From the NCBI RefSeq assembly GCF_029360585.1, contig NZ_JAQZSJ010000002.1, positions 62,001 through 126,000 on the forward strand: a stretch of DNA of 64,000 nt, read 5' to 3'. The notes beneath the pieces were generated by a model. That model was not told the DNA's origin. It ran no database searches and saw nothing but the letters and a program-made list of their open reading frames with translations. Positions 53,508 to 61,721 of this stretch are shown here, one piece after another (positions within the stretch are counted from its first letter, which is position 1; each line of letters opens with the position of its first letter). Position numbers and translations under genes: made by a program. Origin of the DNA: Cohnella caldifontis. GTDB taxonomy: Bacteria > Bacillota > Bacilli > Paenibacillales > Paenibacillaceae.

Positions 53508-53537
53508 GCCGCCGGGGCAACGATCGCTCCCGGCGGC
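53508..53537. terminator. Hairpin terminator after the UPF0173 hydrolase gene
   Basis: GCCGCCGGG pairs with CCCGGCGGC around a 12-base loop. On the minus strand TTCGTTTATATT follows, giving a modest intrinsic terminator 20 bases past the hydrolase stop. Confidence 0.6.
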
Positions 53538-53557
53538 TTTCGATTTCGTTTATGGCA

Positions 53558-54259
53558 TTAAAGACTTTCCGCCGTAACCTCGAACCGGTCCCCGGGCACC
53601 ATCAGCTTGCCCTTCTGCCCCTGGGCCTCCAGCCGCTCGATGAACGATTGGGCGTCTTGGCGGATCAGCGGGAACGAGTTGTAATGGACCGGGATGACCA
53701 GCTTGGCCCCGAACCATTCCGCCGCCTGCAGCGCATCTTCGGGGCCCATCGTATAATGGTCGCCGATCGGCAGGAACGCGATGTCGATGTCGTGGCGGTC
53801 TCCGATCATCTTCATGTCCGAGAACAACGCGGTATCCCCGGCATGAAGCACCGTCAGCCCTTCGATCCGGATGATGAACCCCGCCGGCATCCCGGCATAG
53901 ATGATTTTCCCTTCTTCCAGCGTGATGCCGGAGCTGTGGAACGCCTGGACCATCTTCGCTTTCGCGAAGCCGAGGTCCACCGTTCCGCCCATGTTCATCT
54001 CGATGTTCTTCAGCTGCTTAAAGCCCATGTATTGCGCGAGCTCCAGGATCGCGACCACCGTCGCGTCGTTCGCTTTGGCGATCGGTTCGGCGTCGAGGAT
54101 ATGATCCGTATGCGCGTGCGTCAGCAAAACGTATTCGGCCCGGACGTCCTCCGGCTTCGTCACCGCGATCGGATTGCCCCGCAGGAAAGGGTCGATCACC
54201 AGCGATCGGTCTCCCGTGCGAAGCTGCACGCACGAATGTCCATGATACGTGATTTCCAT
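53558..54259 (-). CDS. Metal-dependent hydrolase, UPF0173 family (metallo-beta-lactamase fold)
   Basis: This 233-residue protein starts MEITYHGHSCVQL and has the metal-binding motif LTHAHTDHI (about 50-58), LHAGDTALFSD near 125, and the final PVHYNSF histidine near 195, as in UPF0173 (YtkL-like) proteins. The substrate is unknown. GAGGAGG lies before ATG 54259; the longer frame lacks a site. It is the last gene of a run (peptidase, GNAT, YqkE-like, hydrolase) of closely packed minus-strand genes. Confidence 0.88.
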   Translation of the reverse strand: MEITYHGHSCVQLRTGDRSLVIDPFLRGNPIAVTKPEDVRAEYVLLTHAHTDHILDAEPIAKANDATVVAILELAQYMGFKQLKNIEMNMGGTVDLGFAKAKMVQAFHSSGITLEEGKIIYAGMPAGFIIRIEGLTVLHAGDTALFSDMKMIGDRHDIDIAFLPIGDHYTMGPEDALQAAEWFGAKLVIPVHYNSFPLIRQDAQSFIERLEAQGQKGKLMVPGDRFEVTAESL

Positions 54260-54282
54260 CGAAAATCGGCCTCCTCTATCGA

Positions 54283-54564
54283 TTATTTGAATTGGCGCCA
54301 ATCTTGCTTGCTGTTCTTCAGCAAATACTCGAAATCGTTCTCCAGGCGTTTCTGCTCGGCTTTCCGCGCGGCCTCTTCCTGTTTGCGCTTCTCCTCCCGG
54401 CTTCGGGCCTCCTCCGCCTTGAGCGCTTCCGCGCGCGCCTTCAGCTTCGCCGCCGTATCGGGATCGAGCAGGTCTTTCAGCGTGGGTGGCTTCCCATCCG
54501 GCGCCGCCTGCTGCGGCGGTCTGGCTCCGGCCGCCCGCTTCCGATTACCGGACAATTCGATCAC
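54283..54564 (-). CDS. YqkE-like small charged protein (DUF3886)
   Basis: This encodes 93 residues from GTG 54564, which overlaps the TGA of the upstream acetyltransferase gene (GTGA). The protein has a PPTLKDLLDPDTAAKLK motif (about 26-42), a long lysine/glutamate-rich coiled-coil-like helix (about 42-78), and a terminal FEYLLKNSKQDWRQFK block that matches the YqkE family. It has no known function. The longer open frame in the same phase only shadows the acetyltransferase. Confidence 0.75.
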   Translation of the reverse strand: MIELSGNRKRAAGARPPQQAAPDGKPPTLKDLLDPDTAAKLKARAEALKAEEARSREEKRKQEEAARKAEQKRLENDFEYLLKNSKQDWRQFK

Positions 54565-55109
54565 CTCGCGAATGCTTTCTTGTGGAATTCCTCGATATGC
54601 CGGAACAAAGCCCGTCCGCCGTCTTGCGCCCGGAATCCCGGTTCGAACATCCGATACATCGCGCGGTACGTCTCCGGCACCCAAATATATTCGTGAACGT
54701 AGTCGGTCAAGACGAAACCGCACCGTTCCCAGAACCGGATCCGCTCGGCGTTCGCTTCTCCCGGATCGGCTTCCGCTTCGATCAGCAAGCCGGCCAGCTT
54801 CATCCGGTCCCTCGCCCAGGTTTCGATGTCCCGGACGAACCGGCGGCCGTATCCTCTGCCGCGAACGTCTTCCCGTACGGCCAAATAATCGATAAGCAGC
54901 AGTTCCGCCTTCGGCACCCGACCGGTTACGGCCATCGCGAGTACCTCGCCGTCTTCGGACTCCGTGTGCAGGAAGCTCAGCCGTTTGGCGAACATCCCTT
55001 CGAGAATGCGGTCCGGCTTGCGGCCCGGAGCCGGAAACGCTTGATGGTAAATCTTCAAGGCCGCCTTCCACTCGGGCCTATTAATATCGTCGAAAGTTCG
55101 GAATGCCAT
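54561..55109 (-). CDS. GNAT-family N-acetyltransferase
   Basis: This 182-residue acetyltransferase has LLIDYLAVREDVRGRGYGRRFVRDIE (about 70-96), with the R-G-x-G-x-G acetyl-CoA loop, and the C-terminal FWERCGFVL strand. ATG 55109 directly follows the M42 peptidase stop (55112), so the two are coupled; the frame open to 55610 shadows the peptidase gene. The extra tail of about 40 residues after the GNAT core contains a TYRAMYRMFEPGF segment. The substrate is unknown. Confidence 0.83.
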   Translation of the reverse strand: MAFRTFDDINRPEWKAALKIYHQAFPAPGRKPDRILEGMFAKRLSFLHTESEDGEVLAMAVTGRVPKAELLLIDYLAVREDVRGRGYGRRFVRDIETWARDRMKLAGLLIEAEADPGEANAERIRFWERCGFVLTDYVHEYIWVPETYRAMYRMFEPGFRAQDGGRALFRHIEEFHKKAFAR

Positions 55110-55111
55110 GT

Positions 55112-56164
55112 TCACTCCATGATATAAGCCAGCAGCAAAGCGGCCGTGTTCACGACGGCGTCCGCATGCGTCCGTTCCATGCCGTGGGAGGCGTGGACGC
55201 CCGGTCCGACCAACGCCGCCCGGATGTTGCTCCCGCCGCGCAAGGCGGCCGAAGCGTCCGATCCGTAATGCGGGTAAATATCGACGGCATGGGGAAGCCC
55301 TTCCCGCCGGGCCAGTTCGATCAGCTTGGTCGTCATCGCGTAATCGTACGGACCGGTAGAATCTTTGGCGCAAATCGAGACGTCCCGTTCCGTCGCCGAC
55401 AGATCGTCCCCGATTGCCCCCATGTCGACGGCGATCATCTCCATAATGTCCCCGGGAATGAACGAGCTGCCATGCCCGACTTCTTCGTAGGTGGAGAAAA
55501 TCATTTTCACCGGGCGCGCCGGCCGTTTCCCCTCCCGTTTCAGCCATTCCATCGCGCCGAACAGCGCCGCGACGCTCGCTTTGTCGTCCAGGTGCCGCGA
55601 TTTGATCCACCCGTTGTCAAGCAGCCGGGTGCGCGGATCCCAGGAGATGAAATCCCCGACGCCGATGCCGAGCGCCAGCGCATCTTCCTTCGTGCCGACC
55701 GTCTCGTCGATGCGGATTTCCATGTTCGCTTCCTCCCGCTTCCAATCGCGGGCGTCGGAGTATACATGCACGGACGGCTTGGTGGACAACACGGTGCCTT
55801 CGTATTTCCGGCCGTCGCGGGTGTGGATGAGGCAGTACTCGCCTTCCACGGTTTGCATGGCGTATCCCCCGATCGGCGTGAACCGGAGCTTGCCGTCCGG
55901 CTTGATCGACCGGACCATGGCCCCCAGCGTATCCACGTGGGCGGTCAGGCCGACGGTACCCTCTCCTTCCCGGGACCCCGGGAGCGTTACGATCCCGTTC
56001 CCCTTGGGAGTGATTTCCATCGGATAGCCCAGCTTGGCGGTTTCCTCCGCGACCAGCTTCATGATGTCCTGGCAATATCCGCTGGGGCTTGGCGTCGTCA
56101 GCAGCTTTTGAAGGAACGCCATTATGTAATTTCGGTCGAGTTGGGGTCGAAGCGGTTCGGACAA
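55112..56164 (-). CDS. M42-family metallopeptidase (glutamyl aminopeptidase-like)
   Basis: This 350-residue co-catalytic metallopeptidase has the metal ligands in TAHVDTLGAMVR (about 74-85), SRHLDDKASVAAL (about 190-202), FSTYEEVGHGSS (about 222-233), AVDMGAIGDD, and a late GVHASHGMERTH. M42 enzymes (YhfE/YtoP, FrvX-like) trim N-terminal residues from peptides in the cytosol; some prefer acidic residues. The start is placed at TTG 56164 because AAAGGAG is 9 bases upstream; ATG 56122 has none. Confidence 0.87.
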   Translation of the reverse strand: MSEPLRPQLDRNYIMAFLQKLLTTPSPSGYCQDIMKLVAEETAKLGYPMEITPKGNGIVTLPGSREGEGTVGLTAHVDTLGAMVRSIKPDGKLRFTPIGGYAMQTVEGEYCLIHTRDGRKYEGTVLSTKPSVHVYSDARDWKREEANMEIRIDETVGTKEDALALGIGVGDFISWDPRTRLLDNGWIKSRHLDDKASVAALFGAMEWLKREGKRPARPVKMIFSTYEEVGHGSSFIPGDIMEMIAVDMGAIGDDLSATERDVSICAKDSTGPYDYAMTTKLIELARREGLPHAVDIYPHYGSDASAALRGGSNIRAALVGPGVHASHGMERTHADAVVNTAALLLAYIME

Positions 56165-56242
56165 AACAAGACTCTCCTTTGCGAATGGAGCGGTTTTCCG
56201 CGCGATCCGTTTTCCCCATTGTACCATTTCGAATCCGGAAGT

Positions 56243-57484
56243 TCACACGGCCTTTTCCTCCGACCCGGCGATCCGGAACGGGATCCGGATGCCGAACCGC
56301 GCGCCTTTCTCCCGCCCGGTTTCCGCCCAGATCCGTCCGCCCATCGATTCCACCAGGTTTTTGCAGATGGCGAGTCCCAGACCGGTCCCCTCGTTCTTGG
56401 CACGCGTTGAAAGCTGGGAGAAGGGGACGAACAGCAGATGGAACTGGGAAGGGTCGATCCCGATGCCGGTATCGGACACCGTGCATTCGACCGCGGCGGT
56501 GCGGGAATCGGAAGCATGTTCCGAAACCTTCAGCTCGACTTCGACGCAGCCGGAATCCGTGAATTTCACCGCGTTGCCGATCAGGTTCACCAGGACTTGG
56601 CGCAACCGGCTCGGGTCGCCGAATACGAATTCGGGTACGCCTGCGTCCGTGCGGCAAACCAAGTCGATTCCTTTCTCTCTGGCCGCGATGGCGAACAATC
56701 CGGAAGCCTCTTGCACGCAGGAGGCCAAATGGAACTTTTCCTCGGCCAGCTGCAGGGCGCCCGCTTCCATTTTCGAGTAGTCGAGTATGTCGTTGATGAC
56801 CCGGAGCAGCGACGCTCCGCTTCTCTCCTGGACTTCCAGCATCTCCCGCTGCTTGGGGGTCAGTTCCGATTCCATCAGGATTTGGTTGATCCCGATCATT
56901 CCGTTCAGCGGCGTCCGGATCTCGTGGCTCAGCATGGCCAGGAAATCGCTTTTCATCCGGCTCACGCGCTCGGCGGCTTCTTTCGCGCGGATCTGTTCGC
57001 GTTCCGCTTGGCGCTGGGCGGTAATATCCCGGCCGATCGAATAGATGTACCGCTTGCCATCCAGATCCAGGTGGAAAAACGTAAGGCTGATGAGCAGCGG
57101 ATTGCCCGCCTTGTCTACGATTTCGGCTTCCAGCCGCCGGGAGATTTCATCGGTCGCGGATTTCCGGTATTGGCTCCGGACGGCGGTCATGTCCAGCTCG
57201 CTGCGGTACAGCTCGCGAAAGGTGGAGGCATCCAATTCTCCGGGAGCGTAACCGGTCAGCCGATAGACGGCCGGGTTGGCGCTGACCACGCGGTCTTGCT
57301 CGGGATCGTAGCAGATGACCATGTCCGGGCTGTTCTCGAACAAGGAAATATACCGCTTGCGATGGTCTTCCGCCAGCCGGACGGCCCGTCTGCGCTCGCG
57401 GGAGGCCCGGATCATGAGAACGACGGATAATGCCGACAGCAAAATCAAAACCAACTCCAACATTCGTGCGTACGGTGCCGTCAT
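56243..57484 (-). CDS. Membrane-anchored PAS sensor histidine kinase
   Basis: This 413-residue kinase has an N-terminal membrane helix (about 8-25), one PAS domain (about 45-165) ending IYSIGRDITAQRQAE, HisKA with AMLSHEIRTPLNG (His near 183), and HATPase_c with NLIGNAVKFTD, DTGIGID and [16 protein letters not shown] 57484 has GGAGGG 9 bases away; the earlier ATG at 57529 abuts its site. No response regulator is adjacent, so it is an orphan kinase, resembling in arrangement the sporulation-type phosphorelay kinases. Confidence 0.87.
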   Translation of the reverse strand: MTAPYARMLELVLILLSALSVVLMIRASRERRRAVRLAEDHRKRYISLFENSPDMVICYDPEQDRVVSANPAVYRLTGYAPGELDASTFRELYRSELDMTAVRSQYRKSATDEISRRLEAEIVDKAGNPLLISLTFFHLDLDGKRYIYSIGRDITAQRQAEREQIRAKEAAERVSRMKSDFLAMLSHEIRTPLNGMIGINQILMESELTPKQREMLEVQERSGASLLRVINDILDYSKMEAGALQLAEEKFHLASCVQEASGLFAIAAREKGIDLVCRTDAGVPEFVFGDPSRLRQVLVNLIGNAVKFTDSGCVEVELKVSEHASDSRTAAVECTVSDTGIGIDPSQFHLLFVPFSQLSTRAKNEGTGLGLAICKNLVESMGGRIWAETGREKGARFGIRIPFRIAGSEEKAV

Positions 57485-57550
57485 CCGCAAACGCCCTCCG
57501 ATCGATGCCCCGGCGGTCGTTCCATCCATCCTCCCGGCCGACCCTTGGCA

Positions 57551-59095
57551 TCAGCGTTGATAATAAGCGCGCAGCGCGTCCGCGACCTGCAGCGGATTCC
57601 GCCGCAAATCCTTGGCGCTGAAAAAGACGTCTCCCCTCACCTGAGGGCGGGATTCGTTATAGATCAACTGGTTCACGATTTCTTCCGCCGACTGCCAACC
57701 GGTCTCTTTCGTCCCCAGCTTATACGGGGCGTGGCCGATATAGAGCTTGACTCCGGTTCCGTCCACCTGATCGGCCCACCAATCCGCCAGCTTATCGTAT
57801 TCCGCCGCCGGGTAGTCCATGCTCCAATACAGCTGGGGCATCACGTAATCGATCCACTTGCCGCGAATCCACGTCCGGACGTCGGCATACATGTCGTCAT
57901 ATGCGGTTACGCTCGCGCGGGTCGCCGATCCGGCCGGATCGTCCGCCTGGTTGCGCCAAACCCCGAACGGGCTGATCCCGTATGCCAGCCGAGGATTGGC
58001 GGCATGCACCGCAACGCCCAGCTTCCGAACGAAATCGTTGATGTTGGCGCGCCGCCAATCCCCTTTATTCGCGAAATGCCGGTCGTTGTAGGCTTGAAAT
58101 GCCGCCTCGTCGTCGAAATTCCCGTCCGAAGGATAGAAATAGTCGTCCAGGTGGATGCCATCGACGGGATAACGCTTCGCGACTTCCACGATCGCGTCGA
58201 TGATGTGCTGCCGCGCTTCCGGGATGCCGGGGTTGAGGTATCCGATGCCCCCGGCTTCCACGATCCATTCCGGATGCTCCACGGCCGCATGCCCGGCAGG
58301 CAGTTCCTTCTTCGAAGCCGCGCTCGTATAAGCCCGAAACGGATTGAACCACGCGTGGAACTGCATGCCCCGCCGGTGGGTTTCCTCGATCATGAACGCC
58401 AGCGGATCGTAACCGGGATCCTTGCCCGGCGTGCCCGTCAACACTTTGGACCACGGCGCGAGCTTGGACGGATATAACGCGTCGGCCGCGGAACGGACCT
58501 GCACGTAAACGGCGTTGATTCCCATCGACTGCAGATCGTCCAGCATCGCGGCATACTCCTGCTTTTGTTTTTCGGGCTGTCCGTAAGAAGCCGCGGATGG
58601 CCAATCCAAATTGTAAACGGTCGAGACCCACGCTCCCTTGATTTCATGACCGGACTTGGAATTCAATTGAATCCAGCGATTGGCCGCGTTCCACTCCACC
58701 TGCAAACCGAGGCTTTCCCCGATGAAACGCAAAGGGACCATGACCCTGCCGCGATTCAATTCGGGAGGCGCGTCGAGCGCCACGGTTTTGCCGCCGGCCG
58801 TCGCCGTGTTCTGTCCGACCTTCATCACGATCGAGACGCCGTTCCGGTTTACCGTCACGGTTTGCGATTTCTGCGTCCAAGCTACCGTCGCGCCCATACC
58901 TTGACTGACGACGCGGACCGGTACCATCGTGAAGCCGACTTTGGGCTTGATATAAGGCGGAACGTCGCTGTCGATCCGCTGCCCGTCCAAGTAGATCCGA
59001 ATTTCTTTGTTCGTCTGCGCATGGCCGGTTTGCGTCAGCAGCATGCCGCCTGCCGCGATCGCCAGCATGAATCCCATCCATTTCCGTAAGCGCAT
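57551..59095 (-). CDS. Secreted GHL10-type glycoside hydrolase with copper amine oxidase-like N-domain
   Basis: This 514-residue protein has a signal peptide (to about residue 30, TGHAQ), a copper-amine-oxidase N-terminal-like domain (about 33-145; the two VPVRVVSQGMGATV/VPLRFIGESLGLQV repeats), and a GHL10 (DUF187) TIM-barrel domain (about 155-510) with YPVDGIHLDDYFYP near 320. Such proteins are thought to bind or cleave extracellular or cell-wall glycans. ATG 59095 has GGGAGG. A class I c-di-GMP riboswitch and a strong promoter lie in its 320-base leader, tying it to c-di-GMP control. Confidence 0.88.
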   Translation of the reverse strand: MRLRKWMGFMLAIAAGGMLLTQTGHAQTNKEIRIYLDGQRIDSDVPPYIKPKVGFTMVPVRVVSQGMGATVAWTQKSQTVTVNRNGVSIVMKVGQNTATAGGKTVALDAPPELNRGRVMVPLRFIGESLGLQVEWNAANRWIQLNSKSGHEIKGAWVSTVYNLDWPSAASYGQPEKQKQEYAAMLDDLQSMGINAVYVQVRSAADALYPSKLAPWSKVLTGTPGKDPGYDPLAFMIEETHRRGMQFHAWFNPFRAYTSAASKKELPAGHAAVEHPEWIVEAGGIGYLNPGIPEARQHIIDAIVEVAKRYPVDGIHLDDYFYPSDGNFDDEAAFQAYNDRHFANKGDWRRANINDFVRKLGVAVHAANPRLAYGISPFGVWRNQADDPAGSATRASVTAYDDMYADVRTWIRGKWIDYVMPQLYWSMDYPAAEYDKLADWWADQVDGTGVKLYIGHAPYKLGTKETGWQSAEEIVNQLIYNESRPQVRGDVFFSAKDLRRNPLQVADALRAYYQR

Positions 59096-59296
59096 ACCCT
59101 CAAATCCTCCCAGAAAGTAAAAAGATTGCAAAAGGTAAGACTCCGGCGCAAACGAAACGTTGCATGCGATTCCATGAGAATTCATTCATTTTACGCAAAA
59201 TGTATCGGGCAACGCAGGGAAGGTAGGTTAGCCGCAGCGGGAGAGCGTCAAATACGAGGAGGACCGAGTAAACGCGCATGAAAAAGACACCCTTTG

Positions 59297-59372
59297 GCGG
59301 CCCGGCCGTCTTAGCATCGCTGCCTTAGACCCGCGGCTTTGCGTCCCCGTCTTTCGGCGGGTTTGCCTTTAT
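59297..59372 (-). ncRNA. Class I c-di-GMP riboswitch (GEMM-I)
   Basis: On the minus strand: GGCAAACCCGCCGAAAGACG, then GGGACGCAAAGCCGCGGGTC-TAAGGCAG..., and a closing GGCCGGGCCGCC. The conserved GGCAAACC, GAAA tetraloop, GACGCAAAGCC and GGGTCTAAGG blocks identify the GEMM-I aptamer. AAGAC and GTCTTTTT flank its 3' part and may form a terminator stem at about 59281-59310. About 200 bases separate it from the hydrolase start; no other gene lies there. Confidence 0.93.
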
Positions 59373-59416
59373 CAGCAGTGTCGCTGACCATTCGATGACA
59401 ATCTCAGAGTATTCTC

Positions 59417-59445
59417 ATCATACGCAACTGCTCGAAATCTTTCAA
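59417..59445 (-). promoter_or_regulatory. Sigma-A promoter of the c-di-GMP riboswitch transcript
   Basis: On the minus strand TTGAAA (59445-59440), a 17-base spacer and TATGAT (59422-59417) start the RNA near 59410, about 40 bases before the aptamer. Confidence 0.78.
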
Positions 59446-59473
59446 TCCTTTTATTCCCAAGAAGACGGCCCGC

Positions 59474-59505
59474 GAAATAAAACGAACCGCCCCTGACGGA
59501 GCGGT
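59474..59505 (-). terminator. Intrinsic terminator of the pyrophosphatase gene
   Basis: On the minus strand ACCGCTCC-N4-GGGGCGGT (59486-59505, one G-T pair) is followed by TTCGTTTTATTT, 30 bases past the ppaC stop. Confidence 0.78.
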
Positions 59506-59534
59506 CATCGCCGGCGCGGAATCCGCGCTTCGTT

Positions 59535-60467
59535 TTACATTTGGTTGAACGTGTCGGTCAGGACCGGCACGATTTGCGATTTGCGGGAGACGACGCCTTT
59601 CAGCACCGCCCGGTTGTTCTCGAGCTTCACGCCGTAAGCTTTCTCCACGGCGTCCTTCTTGGCGCCCAGCGCCACGCCGATCGAATCGTTGTTCAGGATG
59701 TCGGTCACGACGAAGAGGAACAGATCCAGCCCTTTGGAGGCGATAATGCCGTTCAGCGCATCCTCCAGCTCGGCTTGGCGGTTCAGCACGTCGTTCACGT
59801 CCACCGCGTTGACTTGCGCGATTTCCACCTTGGAGCCGCCCATTTGGAATTCCTTGGCGTCGAGGGAAATGAGCTGAGCGATGGACTTGTCGCTCAAATC
59901 CGCGCCTGCCTTCAGCATGCTCAGGCCGTACTCCTCCGCGTTAACCCCGGCGATCTCCGCCAGTTCGCGCGCGGCGGCGACGTCTTCGTCTGTGCAGGTC
60001 GGGGATTTGAACAGCAAGGAATCGGAAATGATGGCGGACAGCATCAGACCCGCGATTTCCTTGCGGATCGCCACGCCGTTCTCCTTGTACAGCTTCTTCA
60101 GGATCGTCGCGGTGCAGCCGACCGGCTCGGCGCGGTAATAGAGCGGTCCGGCGGTCTCGAAATTCGCGATGCGGTGGTGGTCGATGACCTCGATCACTTT
60201 CGCTTGATCGATGTCGGAGGCGCTTTGCTGCCGTTCGTTGTGGTCGACGAGAATGACGTTCTTCGCTTCGTTCGCGACCGTCTCCACTTGGCGGGGGGCT
60301 TGCACGCCGAACTTGTCCAACGCGAACTGCGTTTCCCCGTTGACGGCGCCCAAGCGCACCGCTTCGACGTTCCAGCCCAACGCTTTCTTCAGCTCGGCAT
60401 AGGCGATCGCGGAACAGATCGTGTCCGTGTCCGGGTTTTTGTGTCCGAAAATCAAAGTACGTTCCAT
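59535..60467 (-). CDS. ppaC: Manganese-dependent inorganic pyrophosphatase (family II)
   Basis: This 310-residue DHH-family enzyme has [18 protein letters not shown] (about 7-24, metal ligands), [10 protein letters not shown] (about 72-81), and the DHH motif in [19 protein letters not shown] (about 92-110). The C-terminal DHHA2 domain ends [13 protein letters not shown], with the RK substrate-binding pair. It hydrolyses pyrophosphate to drive biosynthesis. It is full length, monocistronic and ends at a terminator. No CBS/DRTGG regulatory insert is present. Confidence 0.95.
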   Translation of the reverse strand: MERTLIFGHKNPDTDTICSAIAYAELKKALGWNVEAVRLGAVNGETQFALDKFGVQAPRQVETVANEAKNVILVDHNERQQSASDIDQAKVIEVIDHHRIANFETAGPLYYRAEPVGCTATILKKLYKENGVAIRKEIAGLMLSAIISDSLLFKSPTCTDEDVAAARELAEIAGVNAEEYGLSMLKAGADLSDKSIAQLISLDAKEFQMGGSKVEIAQVNAVDVNDVLNRQAELEDALNGIIASKGLDLFLFVVTDILNNDSIGVALGAKKDAVEKAYGVKLENNRAVLKGVVSRKSQIVPVLTDTFNQM

Positions 60468-60541
60468 GTTCAGGCTCCTCGCGTGTAATTTGGCGACACA
60501 AGTATACTAAACTTGGGCTCCCTCAATCAAGAGACCGCGCG

Positions 60542-61093
60542 TCAAGGGTAAATCATTTTCCCGAGCACGTGGTCGAGCGGAATATATCCGATCATCCGGC
60601 TGTCCTCGCTGTTGTTGCGGTTATCCCCCATGACGAACACATGCCCGTCCGGCACGGTCCACGTTTCGTCCGATTCGTACTCCATCGTTTCTTTGATATA
60701 CGGTTCGTCGAGCGGCTGCCCGTTCCGGTACACTTTATGATCCTTGAACGTCAGGACGTCGCCGGGCTTCCCGATGACCCGCTTGATAAAGAACACGCGG
60801 TCGTTCAGCGGGCGGATCAACTGCAGCAATGGATTTTCCAGCACGTCGTCCCCGAGGGAACGGCTGCGGTCCACGCGGCTGTCGATGATGACGATGTCCC
60901 CGTAATCCGGATATTCGCTGAACGTATGAGGCCATTTGGCGACGTACACCCGTTCCCGGTCATGCAGCGTCGGGTCCATGGAATGTCCTTCGACGCGGTA
61001 AGGCTGAATCACGAAAATGCCGATCAAGGAGGAGACGATCACCGCCGCTCCCAGGGTGGTCACCCAACTCCAGATTTTTTTCCATAACGCCAT
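60542..61093 (-). CDS. lepB: Signal peptidase I
   Basis: This 183-residue type I signal peptidase has one N-terminal membrane helix (about 9-30), the serine box VEGHSMDPTL (catalytic Ser near 39), the lysine box FFIKRVIGKPGDVL (catalytic Lys near 103), and GHVFVMGDNRNNSEDSR. It cleaves signal peptides of exported proteins on the outer face of the membrane. ATG 61093 has GGGAGGCG; the longer open frame shadows the downstream phosphoesterase. Size and single membrane anchor match Bacillus Sip proteins. Confidence 0.94.
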   Translation of the reverse strand: MALWKKIWSWVTTLGAAVIVSSLIGIFVIQPYRVEGHSMDPTLHDRERVYVAKWPHTFSEYPDYGDIVIIDSRVDRSRSLGDDVLENPLLQLIRPLNDRVFFIKRVIGKPGDVLTFKDHKVYRNGQPLDEPYIKETMEYESDETWTVPDGHVFVMGDNRNNSEDSRMIGYIPLDHVLGKMIYP

Positions 61094-61146
61094 GTACCGA
61101 CTTCGCCTCCCGTCTATTCTGTTTTCTACTATAGCAGAGCCTCGTT

Positions 61147-61174
61147 GAAAAAGAAAAAGCCGCCTGCGCGCGGC
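61147..61174 (-). terminator. Intrinsic terminator after the YsnB-type phosphoesterase gene
   Basis: On the minus strand GCCGC-N6-GCGGC (61159-61174) is followed by TTTTTCTTTTT, 16 bases past the stop. Confidence 0.75.
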
Positions 61175-61190
61175 CGCTTCGCTGCTGCTC

Positions 61191-61697
61191 CTACTCTTTG
61201 TTCTCGTAGTAGACATGCCGGGCTTTGAGCCCTTCCCCTTCGATCTCCAGCACGCCGAACGAGTACAGCTTTTGCCTGCGCTTGTCGGTCGGCGAACCGG
61301 GGTTGAACAGCAGCACGCCGTTTTCTTTCTTCTGGACCGGGACATGCGAGTGGCCGAACACGATCGCGTCCACCTCATCCGGACCGAAGGAGAGCGCCGC
61401 CTGCCGCTCGGCCGTTCTCCTCGCGTTCGTCCCGTGTCCGTGCACCAATCCGATCTTCAGCTTCTCGCAAAGGATGATTTTCCGGTATCCGAATTTCGAA
61501 ACGAGCGCTTCCCCGTCGTTGTTGCCTGCCACTCCTTCCACGGGAGCGTAACGGGCCAGCATCTCGTAGGTCTGTTCGCTTGTCCAATCGCCCGCGTGAA
61601 GGATCAGATCGGCGGTGCCGAGCTCTCGGACGAGGCGGGAAGGAAGCCGTTTCGCCATCCGGGGCATGTGCGTGTCGGATACGACGACGATTTTCAT
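61191..61697 (-). CDS. YfcE/YsnB-family metallophosphoesterase
   Basis: This 168-residue calcineurin-like phosphoesterase has the metal-site motifs VVSDTHMPR (about 5-13), LILHAGDWTS (about 31-40), GNNDGEAL (about 57-64), GLVHGHG (about 83-89) and FGHSHVPVQ (about 113-121). It hydrolyses phosphodiesters or monoesters; the physiological substrate of YsnB-type proteins is unknown. The flavoprotein gene ends 25 bases upstream on the same strand, and a terminator follows. Confidence 0.88.
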   Translation of the reverse strand: MKIVVVSDTHMPRMAKRLPSRLVRELGTADLILHAGDWTSEQTYEMLARYAPVEGVAGNNDGEALVSKFGYRKIILCEKLKIGLVHGHGTNARRTAERQAALSFGPDEVDAIVFGHSHVPVQKKENGVLLFNPGSPTDKRRQKLYSFGVLEIEGEGLKARHVYYENKE

Positions 61698-61721
61698 GCG
61701 GCGCCCCCTTTCGGCCTTATA

